From: Hymenobacter cellulosilyticus
GTDB lineage: Bacteria > Bacteroidota > Bacteroidia > Cytophagales > Hymenobacteraceae
Reading direction: 5' to 3'
Assembly (NCBI RefSeq): GCF_022919215.1
Contig: NZ_CP095046.1
Span: forward strand, 1,106,501-1,170,500
DNA: 64,000 nt
Shown here: one piece after another, positions 9,170 through 18,323 of the stretch
How the letters are laid out: every line of letters begins with the position of its first letter
How positions within the stretch are numbered: position 1 is the first letter of the stretch
Made by a program: the position numbers and the translations under genes
The notes under the pieces: generated by a model
Told to the model about the DNA's origin: nothing
Database searches by the model: none
What the model saw: only the letters and a program-made list of their open reading frames with translations

Positions 9170-9362
9170 ATGCGCCAGGCGGAACGCAGGACCCGGCCGT
9201 GAGGTTGCTTAGCCAAACCCGACTTCGGTATTTCGGTTATATAAGCGGCTAGCCGAATAAAATTGCGGCCTGCTGCTTATTCTCCACCGTTGAAAGGTTA
9301 ATTTCGCACCCAAATTCAGCCGCCCCGGCGGTGCCTTCCTCCCACCCAAGCGTACCAACCCA

Positions 9363-10501
9363 ATGGATTTTCAGCTCACCGAAGAACAACTTGCCGTTCA
9401 ATCCGCCGCCCGCGACTTTGCCCAGAGTGAGCTTTGGGACGGCGTAATTGAGCGCGACGAACACCAGAAATTTCCCGCCGAGCAAGTTAAGAAGATGGGC
9501 GAGCTGGGCTTTCTGGGAATGATGGTAAGCCCCGAGTACGGTGGCGGCGGCATGGATACGGTTTCGTACGTGCTGGCTATGGAGGAAATTTCCAAGGTGG
9601 ATGCCTCCTGCTCCGTTATCATGTCAGTGAACAACTCCCTGGTGTGCTGGGGCCTGGAAAAGTATGGCAGCGAGGAGCAGAAGCGCAAGTGGCTGCCCCG
9701 CCTGACCAGCGGCGAAATTATCGGTGCCTTCTGCCTGTCGGAGCCTGAAGCTGGCTCCGATGCCACGATGCAGCGTACCACCGCCGAGGATAAAGGCGAC
9801 TATTACTTGCTCAACGGTACCAAAAACTGGATTACCAACGGCGGTACGGCGTCCGTGTACTTGGTTATTGCCCAGACCAACCCTGAGCTGAAGCACCGCG
9901 GCATCAATGCCTTCATCGTAGAGAAAGACACGCCCGGTTTCGTGGTAGGCCCTAAGGAAAACAAGCTGGGCATTCGTGGCTCCGACACGCACTCCCTGAT
10001 GTTCACGGACGTGAAAGTGCCCAAAGAAAACCGTATCGGCGAAGACGGCTTCGGCTTTAAGTTCGCCATGCAGACCCTAGCCGGTGGCCGAATTGGTATT
10101 GCCGCGCAGGCACTGGGTATTGCCTCCGGTGCTTTCGAACTGTCGTTGAAATACGCGAAGGAGCGTAAGGCTTTCGGGGTTGAAATTGCCAAGCACCAGG
10201 CTATCCAGTTCAAGCTGGCCGACATGGCCACCAACATCGACGCGGCCCGCCTACTGTGCTTGCAGGCCGCCCACGATAAGGACGCTCAGCAGGATTACGC
10301 CAAGTCGGGGCTATGGCCAAGCTCTTCGCTTCGAAAGTTGCTATGGATACGGCCGTAGAAGCTGTGCAGGTGCATGGTGGCTACGGTTTTGTGAAAGAAT
10401 TCCACGTGGAGCGCCTGATGCGCGACGCCAAAATCACCCAGATTTACGAGGGAACTTCTGAGATTCAGAAAATTGTAATCTCGCGTGAATTGTTGAAGTA
10501 G
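9363..10501 (+). CDS. Acyl-CoA dehydrogenase, short-chain type (one-base frameshift)
   Basis: FAD-dependent alpha,beta-dehydrogenation of acyl-CoA (fatty-acid or branched-chain amino-acid catabolism). The N-domain begins [26 protein letters not shown] (about 125-137) is the FAD-contacting signature, [11 protein letters not shown] follows, and the C-domain has [17 protein letters not shown] with the catalytic Glu region. The frame breaks at the GGGG run at 10307-10310; with one G restored ([17 protein letters not shown]) the protein is about 379 residues, normal for butyryl/short-chain enzymes. It is monocistronic with its own terminator. Exact chain-length specificity cannot be told. Confidence 0.93.
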
Positions 10502-10536
10502 ATTTGGAATTGCCTAAAAGTCAGATTCATTGCATT

Positions 10537-10566
10537 AAACCCAGCCATAAAATGGCTGGGTTTTTC
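10537..10566 (+). terminator. Rho-independent terminator of the acyl-CoA dehydrogenase
   Basis: AAACCCAGCCA / TGGCTGGGTTT stem with a 5-nt loop, followed by a T-rich tail. Confidence 0.9.
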
Positions 10567-10660
10567 GTTTTTGTGAATTTTTATATGTTATTTTGCATTG
10601 TCTAAATCCAGCCTTTCCACTGGCCGGTTTTAAGCCGGTAGCCAAACCACCCCTTAGAAT

Positions 10661-11583
10661 ATGGAAGATTACAATAAAGTGATAGAGTCGCTTGGTGTAC
10701 GATACATTAAAGCGAAAAACCTGGTCCTGCAGCAGTCGTTCACGGTCCGGAATTACTATGATGTAGGTAACAACCTGATCTTGCTTCACAAGGGCCGGAT
10801 TGCCTTCGGCGACGAGGAACAAGTAGTAGAAGAAGGTGAGATGCTCTTCATCCCCGGTGGTCGCGCTACCAAGGTTAGCTACGGCGAAGCCCCTGGTAAG
10901 TCGATTACCAACGACGACCTAATTAGCAATAAAGACAAGTTCTTCCACTCCAACGCCGACCTGGACCTGATTGGCGATGCCGAGGAAAGCCACAGTCACG
11001 TAAGCTTCGAAGCTAAGGTGTTCGACTCGGTGAACTTCTTCGCTTCGCTTGACGTGCCGGCCTTCCTGATTACCGGCAACTCCAAGCTGGCCAATCTGGT
11101 GATTAAGGTGGTGGAAGAGAGCCTGCAGGAACTGCCTGGCCGGGAGCGTCTCATCACCATCTACACCGAGAACATCGTGGTGGAGATTGTGCGCTACATT
11201 CTCAAGAATAAGATGTTCGTGGAGCAGCTCGCTACCAACAGCACCTACTTCAAGGATCCGCGCCTGATTGACCTGTTCAACTACATCAAGGAGAACATTG
11301 GCGGCGACCTGTCAAACAAGGTTCTGTCGAGTGTGGCCAACGTGTCGGAGGACTATGTAGGCCAGTACTTCAAGATGTTGACGGGCATCAACCCCAGGAC
11401 TACATCGAGTATCAGCGTATGGAGCGTGCCGTATTCCTGCTTCGCACCACCAAGAAGAGCATCCGCGACATTGGGAAGGAAGTGGGTTACAAGGACACGG
11501 CTTATTTCTGCCGCCGCTTCAAGATGATGTTCGGCATTCCGGCCGGCAAGATGCGCCGCCGCGAATCGGCCATGAACATCTAG
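10661..11583 (+). CDS. AraC-family transcriptional regulator (one-base frameshift in the HTH domain)
   Basis: Residues 1-100 form a cupin-like sensor region (LLHKGRIAFGDEEQVVEEGEMLFIPGG). An alpha-helical middle follows, and a C-terminal AraC HTH domain begins near residue 200 (LIDLFNYIKENIGGDLS..., VSEDYVGQYFKMLTGINP). As written the frame goes wrong after INP. Restoring one C in the CCCC run at 11392-11395 gives QDYIEYQRMERAVFLL, then KSIRDIGKEVGYKDTAYFCR, the second AraC helix-turn-helix, and a stop at 11583. The joined length is about 307 residues. From memory this type is conserved across Cytophagales. The target genes are not evident; the neighbours are a monocistronic acyl-CoA dehydrogenase and convergent genes. 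Confidence 0.88.
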
Positions 11584-11614
11584 GTACTGACTTCAGCGGA
11601 TTTTCCGGATAATA

Positions 11615-11650
11615 ACAAGAAAGGCCACCTTTTCAGGTGGCCTTTCTTGT
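11615..11650. terminator. Bidirectional terminator between convergent genes
   Basis: A perfect 16-bp stem (ACAAGAAAGGCCACCT and its complement) with a 4-nt loop and T-rich flanks on both strands. It serves the AraC gene (plus) and the GGGP synthase gene (minus). Confidence 0.9.
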
Positions 11651-11711
11651 TTTGAAACAGGCAAGATGGTGCAGCAGATGTCATCAAGACAAATGGGAAG
11701 AATATTCTGCC

Positions 11712-12482
11712 TTACAGCTTCACGTCCAGCACCGCATTGAATGTGCGGACGACTTTCGACATCTCCGCCAGGAAGTCCGGGGATTTTTCAATCTGGTTAC
11801 CGATAACGATAACGTCGGCGCCGGCAGCTAGAGCGGTTTGGGCCTTTTCAGTAGTATTGATGCCTCCGCCTACAATCAGTGGGGTTTCGGTAGCTTGGCG
11901 TACGGCCCGAATCATGGCTGCGGAAACTGGATACATAGCCCCACTACCGCCGTCTAGGTACATCAGGCGTAGGCCAAGCTGCTCGCCGGCCATAGCCGTG
12001 CAGGCGGCAATAGTGGGCTTATCGTAGGGCAGGGGAGTGGTGCCGCTCATGTAGCTGGCCGTCGTTTGGCGTCCGGTATCCACGAGCATGTAGCCGGTTG
12101 GCAAAATCTGTAGGTTGCTGGCCCGCAGCAGGGGAGCCGCTACCACGTGCTGGCCAATCAGGAAATCCGGATTACGGCCCGAAATCAAAGACAACAGCAG
12201 AATGCCATCCGCTTGGGTATCGAGGTGGAGGCTGTGGCTGGGAAACAGGAGTACGGGAACCGTACTACGGCTTTTTAGCAAACGAATGAGCGACGCCTGG
12301 TGAGAATTCATCACCAGGCTGCCGCCCACAAAAAAGTAATCAACAGGGTGTACTTCACTCAACTCCAGCAGGTGCCGGCACCCGGCCTCGTCCAGATGGT
12401 CTGGGTCGAGCAGGACAGCCAGAGACTTCTGGCCCCGGGCGCGGCGCTTACTTAGAGTTTCATGCAGATTGGTGAGGCGCAT
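11712..12482 (-). CDS. Geranylgeranylglyceryl phosphate synthase family protein
   Basis: A TIM-barrel prenyltransferase of the GGGPS/PcrB family, about 256 residues from ATG 12482 (MRLTNLHETLSKRRARG). Visible motifs are SLAVLLDPDH with the Mg-binding Asp, FFVGGSLVM, LLFPSHS, YMLVDTGRQTT, YLDGGSGA, and LIVGGGINTTEKA plus AAGADVIVIGNQIE, the phosphate-binding loops. In Bacteroidota the family is reported to attach a polyprenyl chain to glycerol-1-phosphate (group II GGGPS); the product's role is not settled. It overlaps the upstream gene by 23 bp, so it is in the operon 13610-11712. Confidence 0.9.
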   Translation of the reverse strand: MRLTNLHETLSKRRARGQKSLAVLLDPDHLDEAGCRHLLELSEVHPVDYFFVGGSLVMNSHQASLIRLLKSRSTVPVLLFPSHSLHLDTQADGILLLSLISGRNPDFLIGQHVVAAPLLRASNLQILPTGYMLVDTGRQTTASYMSGTTPLPYDKPTIAACTAMAGEQLGLRLMYLDGGSGAMYPVSAAMIRAVRQATETPLIVGGGINTTEKAQTALAAGADVIVIGNQIEKSPDFLAEMSKVVRTFNAVLDVKL

Positions 12483-13224
12483 CCGCTTCGTCGTGGTGAT
12501 ACGTAAAGTTGATATCCTTCGTCTCGGGCTCGACGGTAAACGAGCCGGGAGAAGTTGCAAGGTCGGGATTTTTGACCACAGGTAGGTAGTCACCAACTTT
12601 TTTCGCTACGTAAGCCATCAAAACGGCCGTCACCTGCGCCAGCAGCATCTTTCCGGTGTCCGACTGCATAAAGCTCTGGAAGGCGGAAGCCATCAGGCTG
12701 GATGCTTCCGAAGACGGAGCAGCCTTGGGACGGTAGGCTGGCACCGGATAAGGCCGGGCTGCCGAGCGCGAAACCGGCGGAAATGGGTCGGCATCCAAAT
12801 CGGGATGGGTATGGTACACATCGGGGGCTAGGTGCGCCCGTCCGTGCCGTGGCTCCTGATGGCCCCGGTCGCTCTGGTGGGCATGTGCTGAGCCAAAGCC
12901 CAGATCATCTGCCACAGCCGTGTCGTTATCGGAAAAATGGTCACCACGGTGCTTCAGCTTCTTTTTGGAAGAAGCAATACGCTCGTGCATATCAAACTCT
13001 TCCAGCCCCTCGTCGAAGGCGGAAGACTTTTTGCCGCTGAAAGCCTTTTTAATAAGCCAGATGCCTCCCAGCAGACCGGCGCCAATGAGGGCGTACTTAC
13101 CGGCGGTTTGGGTTTTCTCCTTGATTTCTTCAACGTCGCCCTGCAAGGCCCGCTCGTACTCAAGCTTTTGGCGCTCCAGAAACTCTCTTTCGTCGTCGAA
13201 CAGTGGGTTGGTCAGCTCAGCCAT
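12460..13224 (-). CDS. Hypothetical membrane-associated protein
   Basis: 254 residues. The N-terminal part is charged and coiled-coil-like (DEREFLERQKLEYERALQGD), and one membrane segment lies at about 44-64 (YALIGAGLLGGIWLIKKAF). A His/Pro-rich low-complexity middle follows (about 100-170), then an amphipathic or hydrophobic stretch (GKMLLAQVTAVLMAYVAKKVG). No recognised domain. It sits between a holin-superfamily protein and the GGGP synthase on the same strand with tight or overlapping junctions, so it is probably a membrane-envelope partner of one of them. Function unknown. Confidence 0.7.
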   Translation of the reverse strand: MAELTNPLFDDEREFLERQKLEYERALQGDVEEIKEKTQTAGKYALIGAGLLGGIWLIKKAFSGKKSSAFDEGLEEFDMHERIASSKKKLKHRGDHFSDNDTAVADDLGFGSAHAHQSDRGHQEPRHGRAHLAPDVYHTHPDLDADPFPPVSRSAARPYPVPAYRPKAAPSSEASSLMASAFQSFMQSDTGKMLLAQVTAVLMAYVAKKVGDYLPVVKNPDLATSPGSFTVEPETKDINFTYHHDEADAPHQSA

Positions 13225-13232
13225 GAGGTTGG

Positions 13233-13610
13233 TTATGCTTGGCGTTTATCAGATTTATAGATAGTGTTGTTCAGCAGCTTGTCGGCCAGGCCCTGAAACA
13301 ACTTTTTGTCGACGCCCACGAGGAAGATGATGAGCAGCACCAGGTAAAACCCGGCTACGGCCCCAAATCCCCAGAACGAGCTGTCGAAGGCATCATTCAA
13401 GGCCAGGCCGGCGAAGATGCTAAGGAAAATGAGGAACATCAGGCCGATCAGGCCCATGGCGGCGCCATGCACCGTACCCACGAAAGCCAGTTTGACTTTC
13501 TCCTGCACTTCGAGCCGCACCAGGTCGATGCGCGTGTCGAGGTAGCCTTTAAGGTTGCCCACCAAACTGTCGTTGCGGGGCGTTTTGGAAGCGTCGTCGT
13601 CGTAAGCCAT
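13233..13610 (-). CDS. Phage-holin-family (PF07332-like) membrane protein
   Basis: 125 residues with an N-terminal amphipathic segment (LKGYLDTRIDLVRLEVQEKVKLAF) typical of the holin-X/superfamily III-like chromosomal proteins, then two membrane helices (about 50-72 and 80-104). No other phage genes are nearby, so a cellular envelope role is more likely than lysis. It is the first gene of a three-gene minus-strand operon with the 254-residue membrane protein (8-bp gap) and the GGGP synthase. Confidence 0.8.
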   Translation of the reverse strand: MAYDDDASKTPRNDSLVGNLKGYLDTRIDLVRLEVQEKVKLAFVGTVHGAAMGLIGLMFLIFLSIFAGLALNDAFDSSFWGFGAVAGFYLVLLIIFLVGVDKKLFQGLADKLLNNTIYKSDKRQA

Positions 13611-13761
13611 ACGGCGGGGAGAAGAATAGCGAGAAAAGATGTTAGACAGGGCAGAGGCCGAAAAAGCGGGCGGTAAGCCAGCTTTTCGGTTTGGTCGTTC
13701 ATACGCAAAACCGCACTTCGTGTCTGAATTTTGCGTTACTTTTACTATATAACGCCCCGCT

Positions 13762-14904
13762 TTGAGCTTAAATCATTATCAGGTACTAGGTGTTTCGGCC
13801 ACGGCTTCGGCCCAGGAAATTAAGCTGGCCTACAAGCGGTTAGCTATTCAGTTCCATCCGGATAAGCACGGTGGCAGCACGCAGTTTGAGGAGCAGTTTA
13901 AAGCCGTCAGTGCGGCTTACCAGGTCCTGAGCGACCCGGCCCGGCGCGCCTCTTACGACCATCAGCTGCGCGCGGCCGTCTTACGCGCCGACGAAGCCCA
14001 CCGACAACAGCAGTACCGCGCCCAGGGGCAGCACGTATATGGCGTGCCCATGCCTACACCCCAGCCGCTGCGTACCCGCCGGCCGGCCGGCTCCACTGAG
14101 CGGCACTACCAGACAATTTCAAAGCGCCGCAGAAAGTTTACCCGCCGCGACTACCTGCTCACGACTGGCTTGGCGGTGCTGCTGCTGCTGTTCATTGTAT
14201 CGGTAAAGGTGACCATGGACCACGTGACGGCCGTGAGCAACTACGAAGATGGACTGCGGGCTTATGCCGGCCGGCACTGGAGTACCGCCCACGGCTTCTT
14301 TTCGGAGGCTTTGCACTTCAAGCCGCATTATAAGGAAGCCTTGCAGCGGCGGGGCGAAATTGAACAGCTGATTTACCGCAACTATAAGGCCGCCCGCAAC
14401 GACTACCGCGGAGCGCTGGCCGAAGCCGAGGCTCCCAAAGATGCCGCCGTTTTGCTTTACCGGCTGGGGCAGTGCCAAGCCGAACTGGCCCAGAAGGACT
14501 CGGCCCAGCGCAGCCTGACGCATGCGCTGGCCCTCGACTCGACGCTGAGTGGCGCCTGGTTGGCCCGCGGGGAACTTCGGCTATTCGAGCTGCTGCAGTT
14601 CGAGGGTGCCATTACCGATTTATCGGCTGGCATACGGCAGCGCACCGCTGCCGGGCAAGTCACCTCATCAAAGTACCTTACCTACCGTGGCCTGGCCCAC
14701 TACAAGTTGCGCGACTTCGGAGCCGCCCGCGCCGATTATCGGGAGGTATTGGTGCAAAACCCCAAGAACGGACAGGTTCACTTTCTGCTGGGGCGCCTGG
14801 CGCAGCAAGAAGGCAACTCGGCCGCCGCCTGCGAGTTTTTTCGGCGGGCTATTCAGCTGGGTTATTTATATGCCGGTGAAGCGCTGCAGCAAAACTGCTT
14901 ATAG
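13762..14904 (+). CDS. Membrane-anchored DnaJ-domain protein with TPR repeats
   Basis: 380 residues. A J domain (1-65) has the HPD motif in IQFHPDKHGG, the element that stimulates DnaK ATPase. A basic linker follows, then one membrane helix at about 130-152 (LLTTGLAVLLLLFIVSVKV) and a TPR array at about 165-375. The start is TTG at 13762 (no in-frame ATG before the J domain), consistent with the J domain beginning at residue 2. The topology puts the J domain in the cytoplasm and the TPRs probably in the periplasm. It has no DnaJ zinc-finger or C-terminal substrate domain, so it is a type III J protein. The client is unknown. Confidence 0.88.
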   Translation: MSLNHYQVLGVSATASAQEIKLAYKRLAIQFHPDKHGGSTQFEEQFKAVSAAYQVLSDPARRASYDHQLRAAVLRADEAHRQQQYRAQGQHVYGVPMPTPQPLRTRRPAGSTERHYQTISKRRRKFTRRDYLLTTGLAVLLLLFIVSVKVTMDHVTAVSNYEDGLRAYAGRHWSTAHGFFSEALHFKPHYKEALQRRGEIEQLIYRNYKAARNDYRGALAEAEAPKDAAVLLYRLGQCQAELAQKDSAQRSLTHALALDSTLSGAWLARGELRLFELLQFEGAITDLSAGIRQRTAAGQVTSSKYLTYRGLAHYKLRDFGAARADYREVLVQNPKNGQVHFLLGRLAQQEGNSAAACEFFRRAIQLGYLYAGEALQQNCL

Positions 14905-15010
14905 AGCTGAGAATTGACCTAGGCGTTTGCCCGAAAGGAAAAAAGCCCCAAATCCTGGTGTATCTTCCGAAATAGGGGCAAAGAGAAAAGTAGTTAGCTG
15001 CTTTATTAGC

Positions 15011-15047
15011 AACAAACTCCGCCCCTTGCGAGGCGGAGTTTGTTGTT
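15011..15047. terminator. Bidirectional terminator between convergent genes
   Basis: AACAAACTCCGCC / GGCGGAGTTTGTT is a perfect 13-bp stem between the DnaJ-TPR gene (plus) and the GT25 gene (minus). Confidence 0.88.
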
Positions 15048-15055
15048 TACTTAGG

Positions 15056-15865
15056 CTAAGCCACTCGGCTCTGCTGCGTGACTGGCGAAGGCTGGTCGAC
15101 AAATGTGTAGCTCGACTGTCGGCGCACATAGTTGCGCCGGCGGTATTCAATCAATTTCCGCAGCGGAACAATGTTGTACTTGTAGATCAGCTGTCGGATT
15201 TTTCCGAGCGGGCCATCGTTACCCACATAGTTGATGTCACTCTCAAATTTGCTGGCCGTAACCGGATACGGAACCACACACCGGATAGAATGCAGCAGCT
15301 TTTCATCGTAGTAATGTCCCCAGCTATCAAGTGGGTAGCGTACGGGGGAAATGATGCTGAGCAAATTCTGAGCAGCCTGCTGGGTAATCACATAGGCAGC
15401 GCCTGATTGAAGGACCCACGGTAAAATTGGGTAAGCTAATTGGTACCCAAGAACAGGTACTACAGCATGAGTGGAGTAGGCTGTCTCGCCAAAGTCATTG
15501 CGCGAGTTGAGCAGCACTATTTCATTCGGGTTCAGATGTGGAACCAGCTTATCCAGCAGCTGCTTAAAATCTGGGGCTACCTGCACATCATCTTCCATGA
15601 TGGTGGCGTAGGGAAGGTTTTCATCCACTATCTTTTGAAAGAGGGCCTGATGGCTCAGTAGGCAACCATACGCACCCTTTTTCATGTAGCGAGCTAAAAA
15701 GTCAGCTCGGGCAGGGTCGCCAATACTGGCGATATAGGCATCATCCAGTTCATTGGCATCGACCGCAACAAAGAATTCGAATGCTAAGCCCAGTTTCTGC
15801 AGGCTTGCCTCAATGAACTTTCTGCGCTTAGGCGAACGGGCGAGGTTGATGACAAAAACACGCAT
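15056..15865 (-). CDS. Glycosyltransferase family 25 (LPS-type) protein
   Basis: 269 residues starting MRVFVINLARSPKRRKFI, the GT25 opening. The family signatures are GAYGCLLSHQALF and ATIMEDDVQVAPDF, an EDD metal/nucleotide-sugar motif. The mid-part LPWVLQSGAAYVI fits the family. These enzymes transfer galactose or similar sugars to LPS or other surface glycans at the inner membrane. No other LPS genes adjoin. Upstream is a long gene-free AT-rich stretch, so it may be laterally acquired or a single-gene island. Confidence 0.87.
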   Translation of the reverse strand: MRVFVINLARSPKRRKFIEASLQKLGLAFEFFVAVDANELDDAYIASIGDPARADFLARYMKKGAYGCLLSHQALFQKIVDENLPYATIMEDDVQVAPDFKQLLDKLVPHLNPNEIVLLNSRNDFGETAYSTHAVVPVLGYQLAYPILPWVLQSGAAYVITQQAAQNLLSIISPVRYPLDSWGHYYDEKLLHSIRCVVPYPVTASKFESDINYVGNDGPLGKIRQLIYKYNIVPLRKLIEYRRRNYVRRQSSYTFVDQPSPVTQQSRVA

Positions 15866-16559
15866 ATGAATTCATTTGGTGAATAAGTACCTACACCTTG
15901 AAAAGATAGGAGGTCCAACTAGGGTAATTAGTTTGGCACAAAGTTACGGCTTTGGGTGGCTCAAAAAAATGCAAATAGGCTCAACAATAAGTAATATGGC
16001 AGAAAGCATAAACGCGTTTTTTGACCTCTTATTGCCTTTTGGTCTCTGATCAAACATACCCGCTTTTTTCTTTAGTCATATTTCGATATTCAGTTCTCTC
16101 GAAACTAGATGAACAAAGATCTTGGCTTAATGGGCCAAATATTCCTCACAAGCGGCTGGATTTCTCTTAGTTGATCTGTTGGGCCTCAGGCTTACTACAC
16201 GTACTAACCACCGGGCTACCACGAAAACGATGGGGTAGCAGTTTCTCAATATACTAGTAACCTGATTTTTGAGAGTGCTAGCTAGTTCAATAATCAGTCA
16301 GACTGAGACTAGCTTTGGTGGGCTTAGGGCAAACGAGTAGTTATGCTGGACTATGACTGCTTGCAAACAATAACTATGCTGCCCAAAACAACTCTGATAT
16401 TAGGCAATACACAAGTCAAGCCTCACTTAGAAAGCTAATACGAGCAAGAGCAACTGCACCCAAAACCTACTTTGATTACAGGTATTCACTTCAGCAACTA
16501 AAGGGGAAGGCGCTATAGCTGTGTTCCTGCAGCACTAATTCAGGCTTAGAGCTAAAACA
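15866..16559. other. Gene-free AT-rich stretch (about 690 bp)
   Basis: No frame of useful length with coding character is visible on either strand. The composition is clearly AT-richer than the flanks. No tRNA, repeat array or insertion-sequence end was seen. It lies between the GT25 start and the tRNA-Phe terminator. It may be decayed DNA left at a tRNA-linked insertion site. Confidence 0.6.
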
Positions 16560-16594
16560 AAAAAGCCCTTCCGCAGGAAGCAGAAGGGCTTTTT
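16560..16594 (-). terminator. Terminator downstream of tRNA-Phe
   Basis: AAAAGCCCTTC / GAAGGGCTTTT stem with T runs on the minus strand, directly after the tRNA 3' end. Confidence 0.85.
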
Positions 16595-16595
16595 G

Positions 16596-16668
<73 letters not shown>

Positions 16669-16784
16669 AGCTCTTGGCCCCCGCTGGCCGTTATTGCCGT
16701 TGGGGAGCACAAAAGTAGTAAAGGAAAACGAACCTGCAAGTCTTCGTGAAAAAAATCTTTCTGGCGAAAAACCCGTAATTTGTT

Positions 16785-18227
16785 ATGCATACCGAGTATA
16801 TTTCGGACCTAACTCCAAACCTACCCTTTCCCGTGCACTTCTCTATCCAAAACATCCTCTTCTTGCTCGTCGCGGCGGCAGGCTTCGGTCTGTTTGCGTG
16901 GCAGGTCCGCAAGATCCGGGCAAACATCCTCGTCGGGCGCGACCGGGATATGTCGGGCAACGTCAGCGAGCGGCTAAACAAAACCTTCTTGGTGGCCTTC
17001 GGTCAGCAAAAGATGTTCAAGCGCATCACGCCCGCCTTGTTACACCTGATTGTGTACGTAGGTTTCATCGTCATCAATATCGAGGTCATCGAGATTATGA
17101 TTGATGGCATCTTCGGCACCCACCGCGCCTTAAGCTTTCTGGGCCCCTTGTATAGCGCCCTAGTCGGGACGAATGAGATACTAGGAGCTTTGGTTATCGT
17201 GGCGGTAGCGGCCTTCTGGTGGCGCCGCAACGTGAAAGGGGTGCGCCGCTTTACGGGCCCCGAACTGCGCATGTGGCCCAAAATGGACGCCAACATCATT
17301 CTCTACATCGAGGTGATTCTAATGGTAGCCCTGTTCCTGATGAATGCCTCCGACCTGAAGCTGCACCAGATGGAGGGCAAAGACCTGCCGGGCGCTTTTC
17401 CCATCAGCTCCCTGCTGACGGGCCTGCTGCCGAGCAATGTGGGGGCCTTGGAAATTCTGGAGCGCGTGAGCTGGTGGGCGCATATCGTGGGCATTCTGGC
17501 CTTCCTGAACTACCTGCCCAGCAGCAAGCACTTCCACATCATCCTGGCGTTTCCAAACGTGTACTATTCGCGCTTGGTGCCCCAGGGGCAGTTTTCGAAC
17601 GTGGACAGCATCACCCACGAGGTGAAGGCCATGATGGACCCGAGCTACCAGGTGCCGCCGCCCGCTACCAACCCTGACGGCTCGGCCGCCGCGCCTACGC
17701 CTTTCGGGGCCAAGGACGTAAATGACCTAGCTTGGACCAACCTGCTGAACGCCTACTCCTGCACTGAGTGCGGCCGGTGCACTTCGGTATGCCCGGCCAA
17801 CATCACGGGTAAGCTACTCTCTCCACGTAAGATCATCATGGACACGCGCGACCGGATGGAGGAGAAGTACAACTCCCCGCTGATTTTTCAGCCCAACCTC
17901 TACGGTACCGAAGCCAAACACGCTGAACAGGAAGTGTTGGACAAGGAAAATCACACGCTGCTGCGGGGCTACGTAACGCCCGAGGAGCTCTGGGCCTGCA
18001 CTACCTGCAACGCCTGCGTGGAAGCCTGCCCGGTGAACATTAACCCCTTGGAAAGCATCGTGGAAATGCGGCGCTTCCTGGTATTGGAAGAGTCGGCCGC
18101 GCCCAACTCGCTGAACGTGATGTTCTCCAACATTGAGAACAACGGCGCGCCCTGGGCTTTCTCGCCTTCAGACCGCTTCAACTGGGCCGACGAACTGTAC
18201 GTGGCCGATAAGGCCGTGAAGGCCTAG
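16785..18227 (+). CDS. Membrane-bound 4Fe-4S oxidoreductase subunit (HdrD/GlpC-related)
   Basis: 480 residues. The N-terminal half has about five to six membrane helices (from about 20, 85, 130, 175 and 230), like the cytochrome-b-type HdrE/NarI region. The C-terminal half is a dicluster ferredoxin-like domain with CTECGRCTSVCP and CTTCNACVEACP, each binding a 4Fe-4S cluster. It is followed by a CCG-domain protein (97 bp to its ATG). Together they resemble a heterodisulfide-reductase-like or ETF:quinone-oxidoreductase-like complex that passes electrons to the quinone pool. The physiological electron donor is not shown by the sequence. Confidence 0.87.
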   Translation: MHTEYISDLTPNLPFPVHFSIQNILFLLVAAAGFGLFAWQVRKIRANILVGRDRDMSGNVSERLNKTFLVAFGQQKMFKRITPALLHLIVYVGFIVINIEVIEIMIDGIFGTHRALSFLGPLYSALVGTNEILGALVIVAVAAFWWRRNVKGVRRFTGPELRMWPKMDANIILYIEVILMVALFLMNASDLKLHQMEGKDLPGAFPISSLLTGLLPSNVGALEILERVSWWAHIVGILAFLNYLPSSKHFHIILAFPNVYYSRLVPQGQFSNVDSITHEVKAMMDPSYQVPPPATNPDGSAAAPTPFGAKDVNDLAWTNLLNAYSCTECGRCTSVCPANITGKLLSPRKIIMDTRDRMEEKYNSPLIFQPNLYGTEAKHAEQEVLDKENHTLLRGYVTPEELWACTTCNACVEACPVNINPLESIVEMRRFLVLEESAAPNSLNVMFSNIENNGAPWAFSPSDRFNWADELYVADKAVKA

Positions 18228-18323
18228 CATAAGCAAACCGCTCTGCTTTGCCTTCCTGTTACTAGAAACAGCAGAGGGCGGTAGAAATAAAAACAAACAT
18301 TGACATCTGTCAACCAAGAATAT

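Noticed and set aside
13233..13610. Prophage (holin-family hit)
   Set aside because: No endolysin, integrase, capsid or tail gene is near; the holin superfamily includes many chromosomal envelope proteins.
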